Source of the DNA: Streptomyces regalis
GTDB taxonomy: Bacteria; Actinomycetota; Actinomycetes; Streptomycetales; Streptomycetaceae
Direction: 5' to 3'
Assembly (NCBI RefSeq): GCF_001509475.1
Contig: NZ_LLZG01000375.1
Coordinates: forward strand, 99,557-163,556
DNA: 64,000 bases
Part shown: positions 22,501 to 27,581 of the stretch, piece after piece
Layout: the number at the start of each line of letters is the position of its first letter
How positions within the stretch are numbered: position 1 is the stretch's first letter
Position numbers and translations under genes: made by a program
Notes under the pieces: model-generated
The model's database searches: none
The model's input: only the letters and a program-made list of their open reading frames with translations
What the model was told of the DNA's origin: nothing

Positions 22501-22744
22501 AGAACATCGGCTGGAAGTCCTCGCCGAGATCCGCGACGAGCGGAACGGGGGTGCCGGGCTCCAGTCCCGCCGAGCGCAGGCCCCCGGCCACGCGCAGTGC
22601 GTCGTCGTGGAGTTCGGCGAAGGTGACGGCGCGTTCGCTGCCGTCGCCACGGACATGGACGACGACCTGACCGGGGGCCTCCTCGGCGGCGTGCCGCAGG
22701 AGGTCGAGGAGCGTGACGGCGGTGCGGCGCCCGGGAGTCGACAT
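10505..22744 (-). CDS. Hybrid FAAL-PKS-NRPS megasynthase with C-terminal AAR-like reductase domain
   Basis: A single 4079-residue enzyme. Domains by motif (approximate residues): FAAL 1-560 (FSSGSTGTPKGVELTH, PYFHDMGLIG, GRHKDVVFVGG); ACP1 near 613 (GGSSLKAM); KS 685-1130 (DTACSSA, EAHGTGTPVGDP, NIGHLLNAAG); AT 1225-1500 (GHSVGE, HAFHS, malonyl type); KR 1600-2025 (GGAGGLG, FSSVSS, DYAAAN; no LDD motif); ACP2 near 2110 (LGLDSL); C1 2175-2605 (HHSAADG); A 2625-3130 (FTSGSTGRPKAV, NLYGPTEAT, VRGHRVELGEVE); PCP near 3178 (LGGDSI); C2 3240-3665 (HHLIGDG); AAR-like 3690-4079 (ITTGHAST, VGCGSIG, LASCRLESLL). No DH, ER, MT or TE is seen. Inferred logic: fatty acid activation, one malonyl extension, ketoreduction, amidation with one amino acid, then release, perhaps as an aldehyde. 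The start has AGGAAGG upstream. The SARP gene lies 95 bp upstream on the same strand. Confidence 0.93.
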   Translation of the reverse strand: MSTPGRRTAVTLLDLLRHAAEEAPGQVVVHVRGDGSERAVTFAELHDDALRVAGGLRSAGLEPGTPVPLVADLGEDFQPMFWGALAAGLVPVPLAPEVRRVGPVWEFLGRPTVVVDAATEALLAEIPGPVRALRLDALRESRPPRSLPRRDLQDLAFLQFSSGSTGTPKGVELTHQAVLANLRQIRAAMAITSDDVVATWMPYFHDMGLIGTHLVPMAARLKQVRLEPLTFAKRPARWLEAVARHRATLLSAANFALALAARRVPDSTWTGLDLSSVRLMLVGAEPIAPRVWREFTARAGAAGLDARAMLPVYGLAEATLAVTVPPLGEIAEPLRLDRKALSRGRAVPVEPGPDAVELMNLGRPVPDCELRVTDDSGTPLDDRRVGHIEVRGPQVARGYHRAPEASTAAFCGDWLRTGDLGFLTEGRLCVTGRHKDVVFVGGRTFHAPDLEETVAATPGLPGGTVAALGSTDPGTGADRVVVFVQWARPALAAALPVLDAAAARVREALGHDDVRVLPLPPGAFPRTTSGKLRRGLMRARFEAGSYTAVEERLSAARAEGSPARQEEHGPQGPVPRSRRDVEDVVRGIWARTLDVPSAHIDRDVRFFALGGSSLKAMAVLAGIEDAFSVTVEPRVLRDHDTVAALAGHVLALLASPDMQIDGGAAVDAGPSADAGHVPLSSADGAGERGPVAVLGMACRFPGAETPEAFWELLVSGRDTVTAVPEGRWKGWEGGHGWEGLAGSEGSQVSEGSVGRMSAPGAPGLIGSFLPDPAEFDAACFGMDDDEARATDPQARIFLELAHEALERAGYAGPRRTGRRIGVFAAVGDSGYREILAAATDGDLAAHPGALTGNLPNLIAARLSQALDLDGPALAVDTACSSALVALHLARRSLLSGECDVAVVGGVQLALTPTGHRLLAHAGALSPTGGSRPFGAAADGIVPGEGGATLVLARLDDALRDGDPVLALVRGTAVNNDGRSLSLLAPNPRTQREVITQAYGACGIDPEAVSYVEAHGTGTPVGDPVEAQSLGHAFPPRTDGLPRLLGSVKANIGHLLNAAGMPGLVKTVLALQHRQVPPAPNTTPPAPYLQRVAPGFELVTEQREWRAPGPLIAGVNAFGFGGTNAHAVLEEAPGRTASASPVAGGPHLLTLSARSADALRASAADLAAHVRAHPDLPEADICATVNTARDDGPCRLAVVADGDLADRLEAARTADFTVARSSRPRTVFLLPGQGAQRPGQGRALYRSAPVFREVLDEASSLTGPVLGRSLAEWCLDPGTDPEELARTEVAQPLLVAFGVGLARQLEEWGLSADAVAGHSVGEIAAACVAGALSLAEAVGFAGERGRLVGELALPGAMAAVRGDEDTVAGLVAASGGSLGVAAVNGPGQVVISGAEEAVERALAELTGRGVATRRLRVSHAFHSPLLEPVLDPLREAAKALTVKPAAVPMLSTVTGEWRPGLTPAYWQGHAVEPVRFGAAVARLVEEGYDTFVELGPGNTLGGAVRAVASTQDAVDVAVLTTGLPAGPGSEADSSEARALLETVGRLWTRGTALDRTAADRRAADRTTRAAGRPRVPVPTYPFQRTRYWPRKPGAAPVVRRLDWRDTPLTPAAGPRVVRLIGGDQALGRALAERLAGRRGTTVLGEDLAHGLGAASADTVVWLGGEEGAGDGGRQATGAAITSLRPVLDLLRADCSRLLVVTEDAYVTGTSPEQARPTQALLHGFALALPEEHPGLAARSVDLSSLDTLDARVDALERELCSAHEPGAEGAVAWRAGRRLSRTPSRAPADVTDAPTVFGALPPDGTYLITGGAGGLGSALARDLAGRGACELILTGRSETAPDALLSALRAQGARARYHAADVADEAAVHALFAELPPLDGLFHAAGTVRLGSLRSKTDGEIEQVLAAKVRGTVLLAEALRRHGRQPAICIAFSSVSSVLPGLAGALGDYAAANAFLDAFAAAERAAGRPWQSIGFGPVTDAGLAAGSSAHHQRLRARGLGTMTTRTAIAALRTAVATDATHLLVTSSSTSAPAQIAAAPDRPGRPDVPGAPDASVPPTPRTLPGGDGDYDGVVTDPIRVTALIRRLLAESLHRAPEGIGDDEQFLGLGLDSLTAVDLARRLERELGLPLPATLLFEYRTVGELTTYLSGQRPTGHPHAPTAVTGSQEDTPRPLTPRPLTPLQLAFLTTEALYEGVTAYGYIRQTIRGPLDPGLLGRALAHLADRHPMLRLRITTDGTPPRQYTVPADPTDRAPRWYEVHEPDDAAPPLPDLERRLYNRPFDLTTEDPARAILVRDRQDADLAHLLLVVHHSAADGFSLKVLCEELWSLYTALAGHGGGRKEDRSPLELPPPDAEFTDYAALVAAARQSPAFTRDQQYWRDRIAEHTTAATATAAALPYDGDPDALPAPPLTHHQTGIDASLTAALREVAARHQVTLFHLLLAAYGRCLARWSGQRAVAVNVARARREAPLPGIDRLVGPLADTLPVFATVDPAEPVTVLAGRLQRIWQEAESHATLGSPDIAALLPATGSAPRTVAPAGFSFARFPVSHGSDWPVTVTPTAAATASAATRLGLLCWESDATLRFSWNHPAHLFRPETVERLAAEYVKELRATAGQLTHAERHESSAAGIVDRLCARFRATPRAVAVDTGRTTLTYAELDAASSALAARLRATGVRPGDLVGLLTEPGADTVLGVVGILRAGAGWVPLDATHPVARLRDQLKRTGVGAVVCHAATRETVAALDGITPVTADDTPPATPLPATPPPIEAPPADPDAIAYVIFTSGSTGRPKAVPITHRSMLNYLDWSLTTFGYRPGDHLVQTASACFDASVRQLLAPLLAGATVHTLTRDLLRDPEALLDRIVNDRITVWSSVPTLWERLLTAAEARARHDGTPPDLSALRWVHVGGEALPAAHVRRWFDLLDTCGGPEHRVANLYGPTEATINATCHIIDTRPADDVRQLPIGRPVAGTELAVVTEDGRPCAAEEPGELLIAGTGLTPGYLGEPQLTAEAFVERDGRRWYRSGDRVRRTADGVLEFLGRLDDQVKVRGHRVELGEVEAALLTHPDVARAAVLLVDGRLVAYVEPRPGSDEPDARAVRAFLSGVLPPYMLPGRVRPIPAMPLTGTGKIDRNLLTRASEASRPATSEPGTPPATATEHTLARIWSTLLDVPDVSREDDFFELGGDSIMVLELFARLRKELPTVPRPTTVYTHRTLSALASALDTADTGAKGPAPDPTPEAATGQPAGPYPLTPSQRGFLLAETINPGAGSGWLARFRLGGALRHDVFQRAVDVLVARHPMLRTVFPAGARPPVQQELPDSLRLPVETETLAHPDLLEQRIAEETRRRLEPWAWPLLRLRLLTVAPGEHVLLVHAHHLIGDGYSAALLTRELLTAYDRLDRGLPPGLPPLESTLREHVAQSAARPRAQGPEAEEYRARLRGPYTPPVLRRRAADDAEVQPAFHATGFTLDAATTQGLRRLARAAHRTLYAPLLTAYYRALAELTGRRDLLLGLAVTGREESTVDAHRVFGPFAEAVALRPALPDGHGQDQPPLFGEDLRQLAAEAELARAEGPSEVRTAAGLPRHAQFFFTFLDFTSLGSEVAGGLTLHADESDTALAPPPLGTDVFLAVRPVANGEGLRVTVRASAAALTAREVAGFTEEMRRQLQDALSEPGPNPAPRPARSSSRRRPRLDAALVGYLPAPDHLAALAGLPHDSPGLGREEIRALLFPDGRARLLEETRTPLGNSGFVALPLFADELAPAADLGARTARAVEHAASLGARCVSLAGMIPSLTGYGYDVLRETKTSAAITTGHASTTVAVAKTVHSALAATGRRLDDLSLAVVGCGSIGTSSLRLLLATAPRPPARLLLCDLPGSTARLERLAADLSSERPAMPVQIVESGRTLPAAVYDADVIVTAVSGATALLDVDRLRPGTIVVDDSFPHCFDTARALDRMRRDQDVLVVGGGLLALDSTQTQLSEDLPSAASAGFAMRPGIPGTLASCRLESLLHAHRRDSGRDPSDLPLIHGLVDLPRALAHWDAAEAAGVRPAPLHLLDRVIAEGRGLPLTPSSATRATDPAEPRHR

Positions 22745-22788
22745 GCGTTTCCTTCCTCATCGCACGGGGTCAGCGCCCGCCTGCGGAC

Positions 22789-22808
22789 GCGCCGTGCCGC
22801 GCCGTGCC
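22789..22808 (-). promoter_or_regulatory. Tandem 10-bp direct repeat upstream of the megasynthase
   Basis: The decamer GCGCCGTGCC occurs twice in direct succession in the 95-bp gap between the SARP gene and the megasynthase start. SARPs bind short direct repeats near -35 regions, usually spaced 11 or 22 bp apart. The 10-bp spacing here is close but not canonical, so this is only a candidate site. Confidence 0.35.
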
Positions 22809-22839
22809 GGAGTCAGGTACCGGGCTGGAGCGTTGTCGA

Positions 22840-24858
22840 TCATTCACCTGTACGACGACGAGTTTCGTCAAACCGTTCACGTGTGCGACCAGGCGTGTCG
22901 GCCAGGTCGGCCAGGTGCGCCGAGACCGGGCCCAGTGTGAGCAGGCCGCTGCCGGCGCCGGCCAGTTCGTTCGCCGCCGGGGTCAGGGCGGTGCGGGCAC
23001 GCGCCATGGTGTGCCGGTCGCCGAGGGTCAGCGCCGCTCGGGCGGTGAGGCACCACAGGGCCTCCTGGAGGAGGTCGCGGGGTGGGTCGGGCGTCGCGCG
23101 GAGGGCCTCGGCGGCCTCGGGGCGGTGGCCTTGGTCGAGGAGGAGCAGGGGGTGCGCCCAGGGGGCGTAGGGGCCCCAGTCCGTGTGTGCGTCGAAGCGG
23201 AGGGGCAGGGCGTGCCGCACGCGCAGGCACAGCAGGGCGAGCGGCAGCAGGCCGTGAGAGAGACCCGGCATGCCCGCGCCGTCCAGCAGGGTGGCCGCGT
23301 CCCGGTAGGCCGCCTCCACTTCCGTCACCGGAGCCCGGCCGGTGGCGTCCAGCCGCAGTGCGGCGTACCACCCGGTGAACACACCTACCAGCGGCGCCTG
23401 GTGACGTACCGCCAGCTCGTCCGCGGCGGCCGCGTGGCCGTCGGCCGCGGTGAAGTCCCCGAGCGCACTGCGAGCCTGCAGCCGGACGAGGTGGCCGAGG
23501 ATCTCGAACGTGGCCAGGCCGTGCCGGGCGGAGAGTGCGACCAGTTGCGCACCGATCCCGTCCCGGCGCGGCGCCAGCCCGGTGCGGTCGAAACACTGCA
23601 TGAAGGCCGCGTTGAGCGCGAACGCCAGCAGCGCCGGATCGTCCAGTCCGCGGGCGATCTCTTCGGCCTGGCGGGCGGCTTGGGGGCCACGGGCGAGCGG
23701 GGTGCCGCGCGACTCCAGGGCGATGGTGGCCAGCAGGCGGGCCTTGGCCGGCTCATGGCCTTCGGCAGGAAGGGCGGTGAGGGTGCGTTCGGCGGCCGCG
23801 ACCACGCGTGCGGTCCGTTCCGGGTCGTCGAGGCGGGTCCAGATCGCAGGGACGTCGTAGGCGCCGATCACCCGGGCGGTCAGTTCGGGATCGCCGAGTT
23901 CCTCGGCTGCCACGATGGCCGAGAGCCGGTGCTCGCGGGCGGCCGGCAGTCCACTGCCTCCGGTCACGGCGAGGGTGCGCAGCAGGCCGGCCGTGGACTC
24001 CAGGCGGGCCCGGGCGTCGGGGGCGACGGTGCGGTCGTAGGCGGCGGTGACCTGCTCCCAGAGCCGACCGGCGGGGTGGTCGAGCGCCTGGCCGAGGTGG
24101 TCGGCCTGGTGCAGGATGTCCGCCTCCAGAGCGCGCAGGCCGGGGCCCGGGTCGATGCCCAGCTGCTCGGCCAGCAGTGCGCGGGCCCGGCGCAGCACGT
24201 CGAGTGCGTCGGCCTGCCGTCCCGTGCGGTACAGCGCCAGGGCCAGCAGACGCCAGGCGTTCTCCCGCCAGGGATGCTCGGCCGAGTGCGCCCGCAGGTC
24301 CGCGGCCGCCCAGTCGGCCAGGCCGAGTGCCAGCAAGGCCTCGGCGTGCAGTTCCACGGCGTGCAGGCGCAGCTCGGCCAGGCGGCGGCTCTCGGCCCGC
24401 GCCCACGGCTGGTCGGCGAACTCCGCGTAGGCGGGACCGCGCCACCAGCCGAGCGCCTCCTCCAGCCGTACGGCCGTGTCCTCGGCCGGCAGGGTCGTGG
24501 CGGCGGCGACCGTCTGCTCGAAGCGCCAGGCGTCCACCGTGTCCGTCGCCGCGCGCAGGGCGTAGCCCGGGCCGTCGGTGACGAGCAGCCGGGCCGGACT
24601 GCGGGGCGGGCGGTCGGGTTCGAGGGCGCGGCGCAGCGCGGCGACGAAGGTGCGTACGGCGCCCACGGCGTCGGCGGGCGGGTCGTCCGGCCAGAGGTCC
24701 TCGACCAGGCGGGAGACCGGCACGACGCGGCCGCGGGCGACGATCAGCCGGGCCAGGACCGAGCGGTGTCTCGGCCCTTTCAGGGCGATCGCGTTCCCGT
24801 TTCCGTCCCAGGCGGCCACCGGCCCGAGTACGCCGAAGGCAGGTTCCACGCCTTCCAT
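22840..24858 (-). CDS. AfsR/SARP-family pathway regulator with BTAD and TPR-like C-terminus
   Basis: The 672-residue protein has an N-terminal OmpR-like winged helix (residues 8-95: GPRHRSVLARLIVARGRVVP, LVEDLWPDDPPADAVGAVRT) and a bacterial transcriptional activation domain (about 100-245, ending LGIDPGPGLRALEADIL). These two domains define SARPs, which activate antibiotic biosynthetic genes. The remaining 400 residues are helical and TPR-like. No NB-ARC Walker A motif is visible, so it is shorter than AfsR. The start has GGAAGG 7 nt upstream. It lies directly upstream of, and codirectional with, the megasynthase and is its probable activator. Confidence 0.9.
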   Translation of the reverse strand: MEGVEPAFGVLGPVAAWDGNGNAIALKGPRHRSVLARLIVARGRVVPVSRLVEDLWPDDPPADAVGAVRTFVAALRRALEPDRPPRSPARLLVTDGPGYALRAATDTVDAWRFEQTVAAATTLPAEDTAVRLEEALGWWRGPAYAEFADQPWARAESRRLAELRLHAVELHAEALLALGLADWAAADLRAHSAEHPWRENAWRLLALALYRTGRQADALDVLRRARALLAEQLGIDPGPGLRALEADILHQADHLGQALDHPAGRLWEQVTAAYDRTVAPDARARLESTAGLLRTLAVTGGSGLPAAREHRLSAIVAAEELGDPELTARVIGAYDVPAIWTRLDDPERTARVVAAAERTLTALPAEGHEPAKARLLATIALESRGTPLARGPQAARQAEEIARGLDDPALLAFALNAAFMQCFDRTGLAPRRDGIGAQLVALSARHGLATFEILGHLVRLQARSALGDFTAADGHAAAADELAVRHQAPLVGVFTGWYAALRLDATGRAPVTEVEAAYRDAATLLDGAGMPGLSHGLLPLALLCLRVRHALPLRFDAHTDWGPYAPWAHPLLLLDQGHRPEAAEALRATPDPPRDLLQEALWCLTARAALTLGDRHTMARARTALTPAANELAGAGSGLLTLGPVSAHLADLADTPGRTRERFDETRRRTGE

Positions 24859-24988
24859 CGATCGCCTTCCACCACCCGGGTCGTCGCCACACCACTGCTC
24901 ATTCGCCGCTCATCCGCCGCCGGGAGGATCGAGGAGCCCGGTCTTCCCGAGGGGAATCCTCCCCCATCGAATCGAAAGGAGCGGCACC

Positions 24989-25867
24989 GTGACACCTGTC
25001 ATCGCCGGCTTCGATCAGCACCGTGTCCCCGTCGCCGACGGGGTGTCCCTGCACACGGCCGTCGGCGGCTCCGGTACGCCCGTCGTCCTGCTGCACGGCT
25101 TCCCGCAGACCCACCTCATGTGGCGCCATGTGGCCCCCGACCTCGCCGCCGACCACACCGTGATCTGCCCCGACCTGCGCGGCTACGGCGCCAGCGACAA
25201 ACCCGCCGAGACCGACGGCACCGGCTACGCCAAGCGCACCATGGCCGCGGACGTCGTGGCCCTGGCCCGTGAACTCGGGCACGAGCGCTTCGCATTGGCC
25301 GGGCACGACCGTGGCGCCCTGGTGGCCTTCCGAGCCGCGCTCGACCACCCCGGCACGGTCACCCACCTGGCGTGCCTCGACGTCCTGCCGACCCTGGACA
25401 TGTGGGAGGTGCTGCACGGCGTCACCGCCGCCGTCGGCTTCCACCTCTATCTGATGGCCCAGCCGCCCGGCCTGCCCGAGCGCATGATCAGCTCAGCCCC
25501 GGACGCCTTCTTCGGCCACTTCCTCGACCTCTGGACGGCCGACCCGGGGGCCGTACCCGCCGAGATCCGCGCCGCCTACCTGGCGGCCTGCCGTGCGGCG
25601 GTGCCCTCGATCGTCGCCGACTACCGGGCCTCCGCCGGCATCGACATCGAGCACGACCAGGCCGACCGGGCTGCCGGAAACCGGCTGCGGATGCCGGTCG
25701 GCGTGCTCCAGCAGGACTGGGGCGCGGCCCTCGGCTTCGACGCGGCCGCGCTGTGGCGTGCCTGGGCGCCCGATCTGCGGCACACCACGGTCAGCTGCGG
25801 CCACTTCATGGCCGAGGAGGCACCCGACGACATCGCCAAAGCGCTACGGGACCTGCTCGCCCGCTGA
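24989..25867 (+). CDS. Alpha/beta hydrolase, haloacetate dehalogenase-like
   Basis: The 292-residue protein starts at a GTG behind AAAGGAG. Motifs are LHGFPQTHLMWR (oxyanion region), DLRGYGASDKP, the nucleophile elbow GHDRGA with Asp (about residue 105) and the C-terminal catalytic His in CGHFMAEE. An Asp nucleophile with this sequence style is typical of fluoroacetate/haloacetate dehalogenases and epoxide hydrolases, which attack C-halogen or epoxide carbons through an alkyl-enzyme ester. It diverges from the SARP gene and could be a tailoring or self-protection enzyme for the cluster, or an unrelated catabolic gene. Confidence 0.85.
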   Translation: MTPVIAGFDQHRVPVADGVSLHTAVGGSGTPVVLLHGFPQTHLMWRHVAPDLAADHTVICPDLRGYGASDKPAETDGTGYAKRTMAADVVALARELGHERFALAGHDRGALVAFRAALDHPGTVTHLACLDVLPTLDMWEVLHGVTAAVGFHLYLMAQPPGLPERMISSAPDAFFGHFLDLWTADPGAVPAEIRAAYLAACRAAVPSIVADYRASAGIDIEHDQADRAAGNRLRMPVGVLQQDWGAALGFDAAALWRAWAPDLRHTTVSCGHFMAEEAPDDIAKALRDLLAR

Positions 25868-25891
25868 GGGCGGTGAGCTCGCCTGCGACGG

Positions 25892-26866
25892 TTACCAGCG
25901 ACCCGGTTCGGTCCCGGTGATCGGCTCCGAAGGTTTGCCGTCCACACCGACCGGCACGTCACCGGTGAGCATCACCCGGTGCATGGTCCGGGGGAAGTCG
26001 AGGTGGGCGTTGTCGCTGGGGGCGAGGTGGATGGTGGCCCGGTTGTCCCAGAAGGCCACGCTGCCGGGTTCCCAGCGGAAGCGGACCGTGTACTCGGGCC
26101 GTACCGCCTGCTCCAGCAGCATGTCGAGGATCGCCCGGCTCTCGGCCCGCGAGAGGTCGGCGATCTGCTCGACGTAGTAGCCGTTGACGTACAGCACCCG
26201 CTCCCCCGTCTCCGGGTGGACGCGCACCAGCGGATGCAGCGAGGCCACCTGATGGTCCAGCAGATGGCGGACGTAGGCGTCGTCGCCGGGCCGCGGCTGG
26301 TAGCCGACGCCGAGGCGGTGCTCGACGCGGAGGCCGTCCACGAACTCCCTGACCGGACCGGAGAGTCCGGCGTACGCGGCAGCCAGGTTCGACCAGGTCG
26401 TGTCGCCGCCGTACGGCGGTACGGTCTCGGCGCGCAGGATCGTCGCTGCGGGCGGGTCGATACGGGCGCCGTGATCGCAGTGCCAGCCGCGCAGCAGGGT
26501 GTGGCGGCGGCGTTGCAGCCACTCGTCGTGCTCCATGCCGAACTTCCCGCCCAGCTCCAGCCGGTCGGCGGTCGTCTCGACCTCGGGGAAGTCCGCCGGG
26601 GAGGCACTCCCCCGCTTGCGCAGGACGACCGGTTCGCCGAAGCGGCGCGCGAACGCCACATGCCCGGCGTGGTCCAGTCGCTGTCCGCGGAAGAACACCA
26701 CCTTCCAGCGCAGCACCGCCGCCCGGATCGCGGCGACCACGGCGTCGTCGAGCTCTCCGGCCAGGTCGACGCCCGTGATCTCTGCCCCGATGTGCCCGGC
26801 AACCGGTTTCACCTCGATCCCGGTGGCCTGGTCCGTCCCGTCCGCTGTGGCCCTGTCCGTCGTCAT
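25892..26866 (-). CDS. TauD/TfdA-family Fe(II)/2-oxoglutarate dioxygenase
   Basis: The 324-residue protein contains VKPVAGHIGAEITGVDLAGE, VVFFRGQRLDHAGHVAFARR and the facial-triad start WHCD (about residue 110), with the distal ligand region RTMHRVMLTGD near the C-terminus supplying His and the 2-oxoglutarate-binding Arg. The PPYGGDTTWSNLAAAY block is typical of TauD. Family members hydroxylate sulfonates, aryloxyacetates, and amino or fatty acyl groups in natural product pathways. The ATG at 26866 has GGAG upstream. It converges on the dehalogenase-like gene at the cluster edge, so a tailoring role is possible and a sulfonate-catabolic role is the alternative. Confidence 0.88.
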   Translation of the reverse strand: MTTDRATADGTDQATGIEVKPVAGHIGAEITGVDLAGELDDAVVAAIRAAVLRWKVVFFRGQRLDHAGHVAFARRFGEPVVLRKRGSASPADFPEVETTADRLELGGKFGMEHDEWLQRRRHTLLRGWHCDHGARIDPPAATILRAETVPPYGGDTTWSNLAAAYAGLSGPVREFVDGLRVEHRLGVGYQPRPGDDAYVRHLLDHQVASLHPLVRVHPETGERVLYVNGYYVEQIADLSRAESRAILDMLLEQAVRPEYTVRFRWEPGSVAFWDNRATIHLAPSDNAHLDFPRTMHRVMLTGDVPVGVDGKPSEPITGTEPGRW

Positions 26867-26961
26867 GCCCGCTCCGTCGGTCGTCCGCCCGCACCGGCTC
26901 CGGTCCGAGCCGGTTCCCCGAAGATCGTGACAGTGTTTCGCGGAGCCGGCGACAGGGCCTC

Positions 26962-27567
26962 CTACGTGACTCGGGTGTCGGCGACCGCCAGGACCAGGAC
27001 CGCCACCTCGGTCGCCGAGCGCCCTCCGGTGTCGATCCGCACCAGGCCGTGCCGGTCGACGGCTTGCGCCATCAGCTCCTGGTAGCGCTCGGTGCGGGCG
27101 AGGAACTTGTCCACCAAGTGCCGCTCCTGGTCGGCCAGTTCGTCGTAGCGGGCCGACGCCCGCATCCGCTCGCGCAGGGCCGTGTCGTCCGCCGTGAGCC
27201 ATACGGCCCGTGCCCGCGGCACGGTCAACCCGGCCACGCGTGCCGGCCAGAGCGCGGAGCCCTCCAGGACCAGGCCGGGTCCGTCCCCGCTCGCGTGGTC
27301 GGTGATCAGTTCCTCGATGCGCGGCCACAGGCGTGCGTAGTGGTCGAGCACCGAGCGGATCAGCTCGTCCACGTCGAGGGTGGCGTAGTGCTCGGCGACA
27401 TGCGGCGGCGGCACCCACTCCGGTGTCCGCCAGGGCCGCCCCGGATGACGGGCCAGCAGATCCGTCGAGCGGCAGTCGAACCCGAGCCGCTGCGCGACGA
27501 TCCGGGCCACGGTCGACTTGCCGGTGTGGGAGGTTCCCCCGATGAGCACCACGCGCACGTCCTGCAT
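26962..27567 (-). CDS. P-loop kinase/ATPase-like protein
   Basis: The 201-residue protein begins MQDVRVVLIGGTSHTGKSTV, a Walker A motif at residues 10-17, followed by VARIVAQRLGFDCRSTDLLARH, which resembles small-molecule or 2-phosphoglycerate-type kinases. The stretch LVLEGSALWPARVAGL fits the beta-strand before a lid region. The phosphate acceptor is unknown. I prefer the ATG at 27567, because a TAGGGT -10-like element sits 4 nt upstream as in leaderless genes. A TTG at 27585 would overlap the GH32 stop in a TTGA arrangement and cannot be excluded. Confidence 0.75.
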   Translation of the reverse strand: MQDVRVVLIGGTSHTGKSTVARIVAQRLGFDCRSTDLLARHPGRPWRTPEWVPPPHVAEHYATLDVDELIRSVLDHYARLWPRIEELITDHASGDGPGLVLEGSALWPARVAGLTVPRARAVWLTADDTALRERMRASARYDELADQERHLVDKFLARTERYQELMAQAVDRHGLVRIDTGGRSATEVAVLVLAVADTRVT

Positions 27568-27581
27568 GCCGGCGACCCTAC

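Noticed and set aside
19985-23170. A 1061-residue plus-strand frame
   Set aside because: It is antisense to the FAAL/KS part of the megasynthase, with no domain signature and Gly/Arg-rich shadow composition.
26867-27418. Upstream extension of the TauD frame
   Set aside because: The extension is low-complexity and overlaps the P-loop gene in another frame. The ATG at 26866 has a ribosome site and starts the conserved protein.
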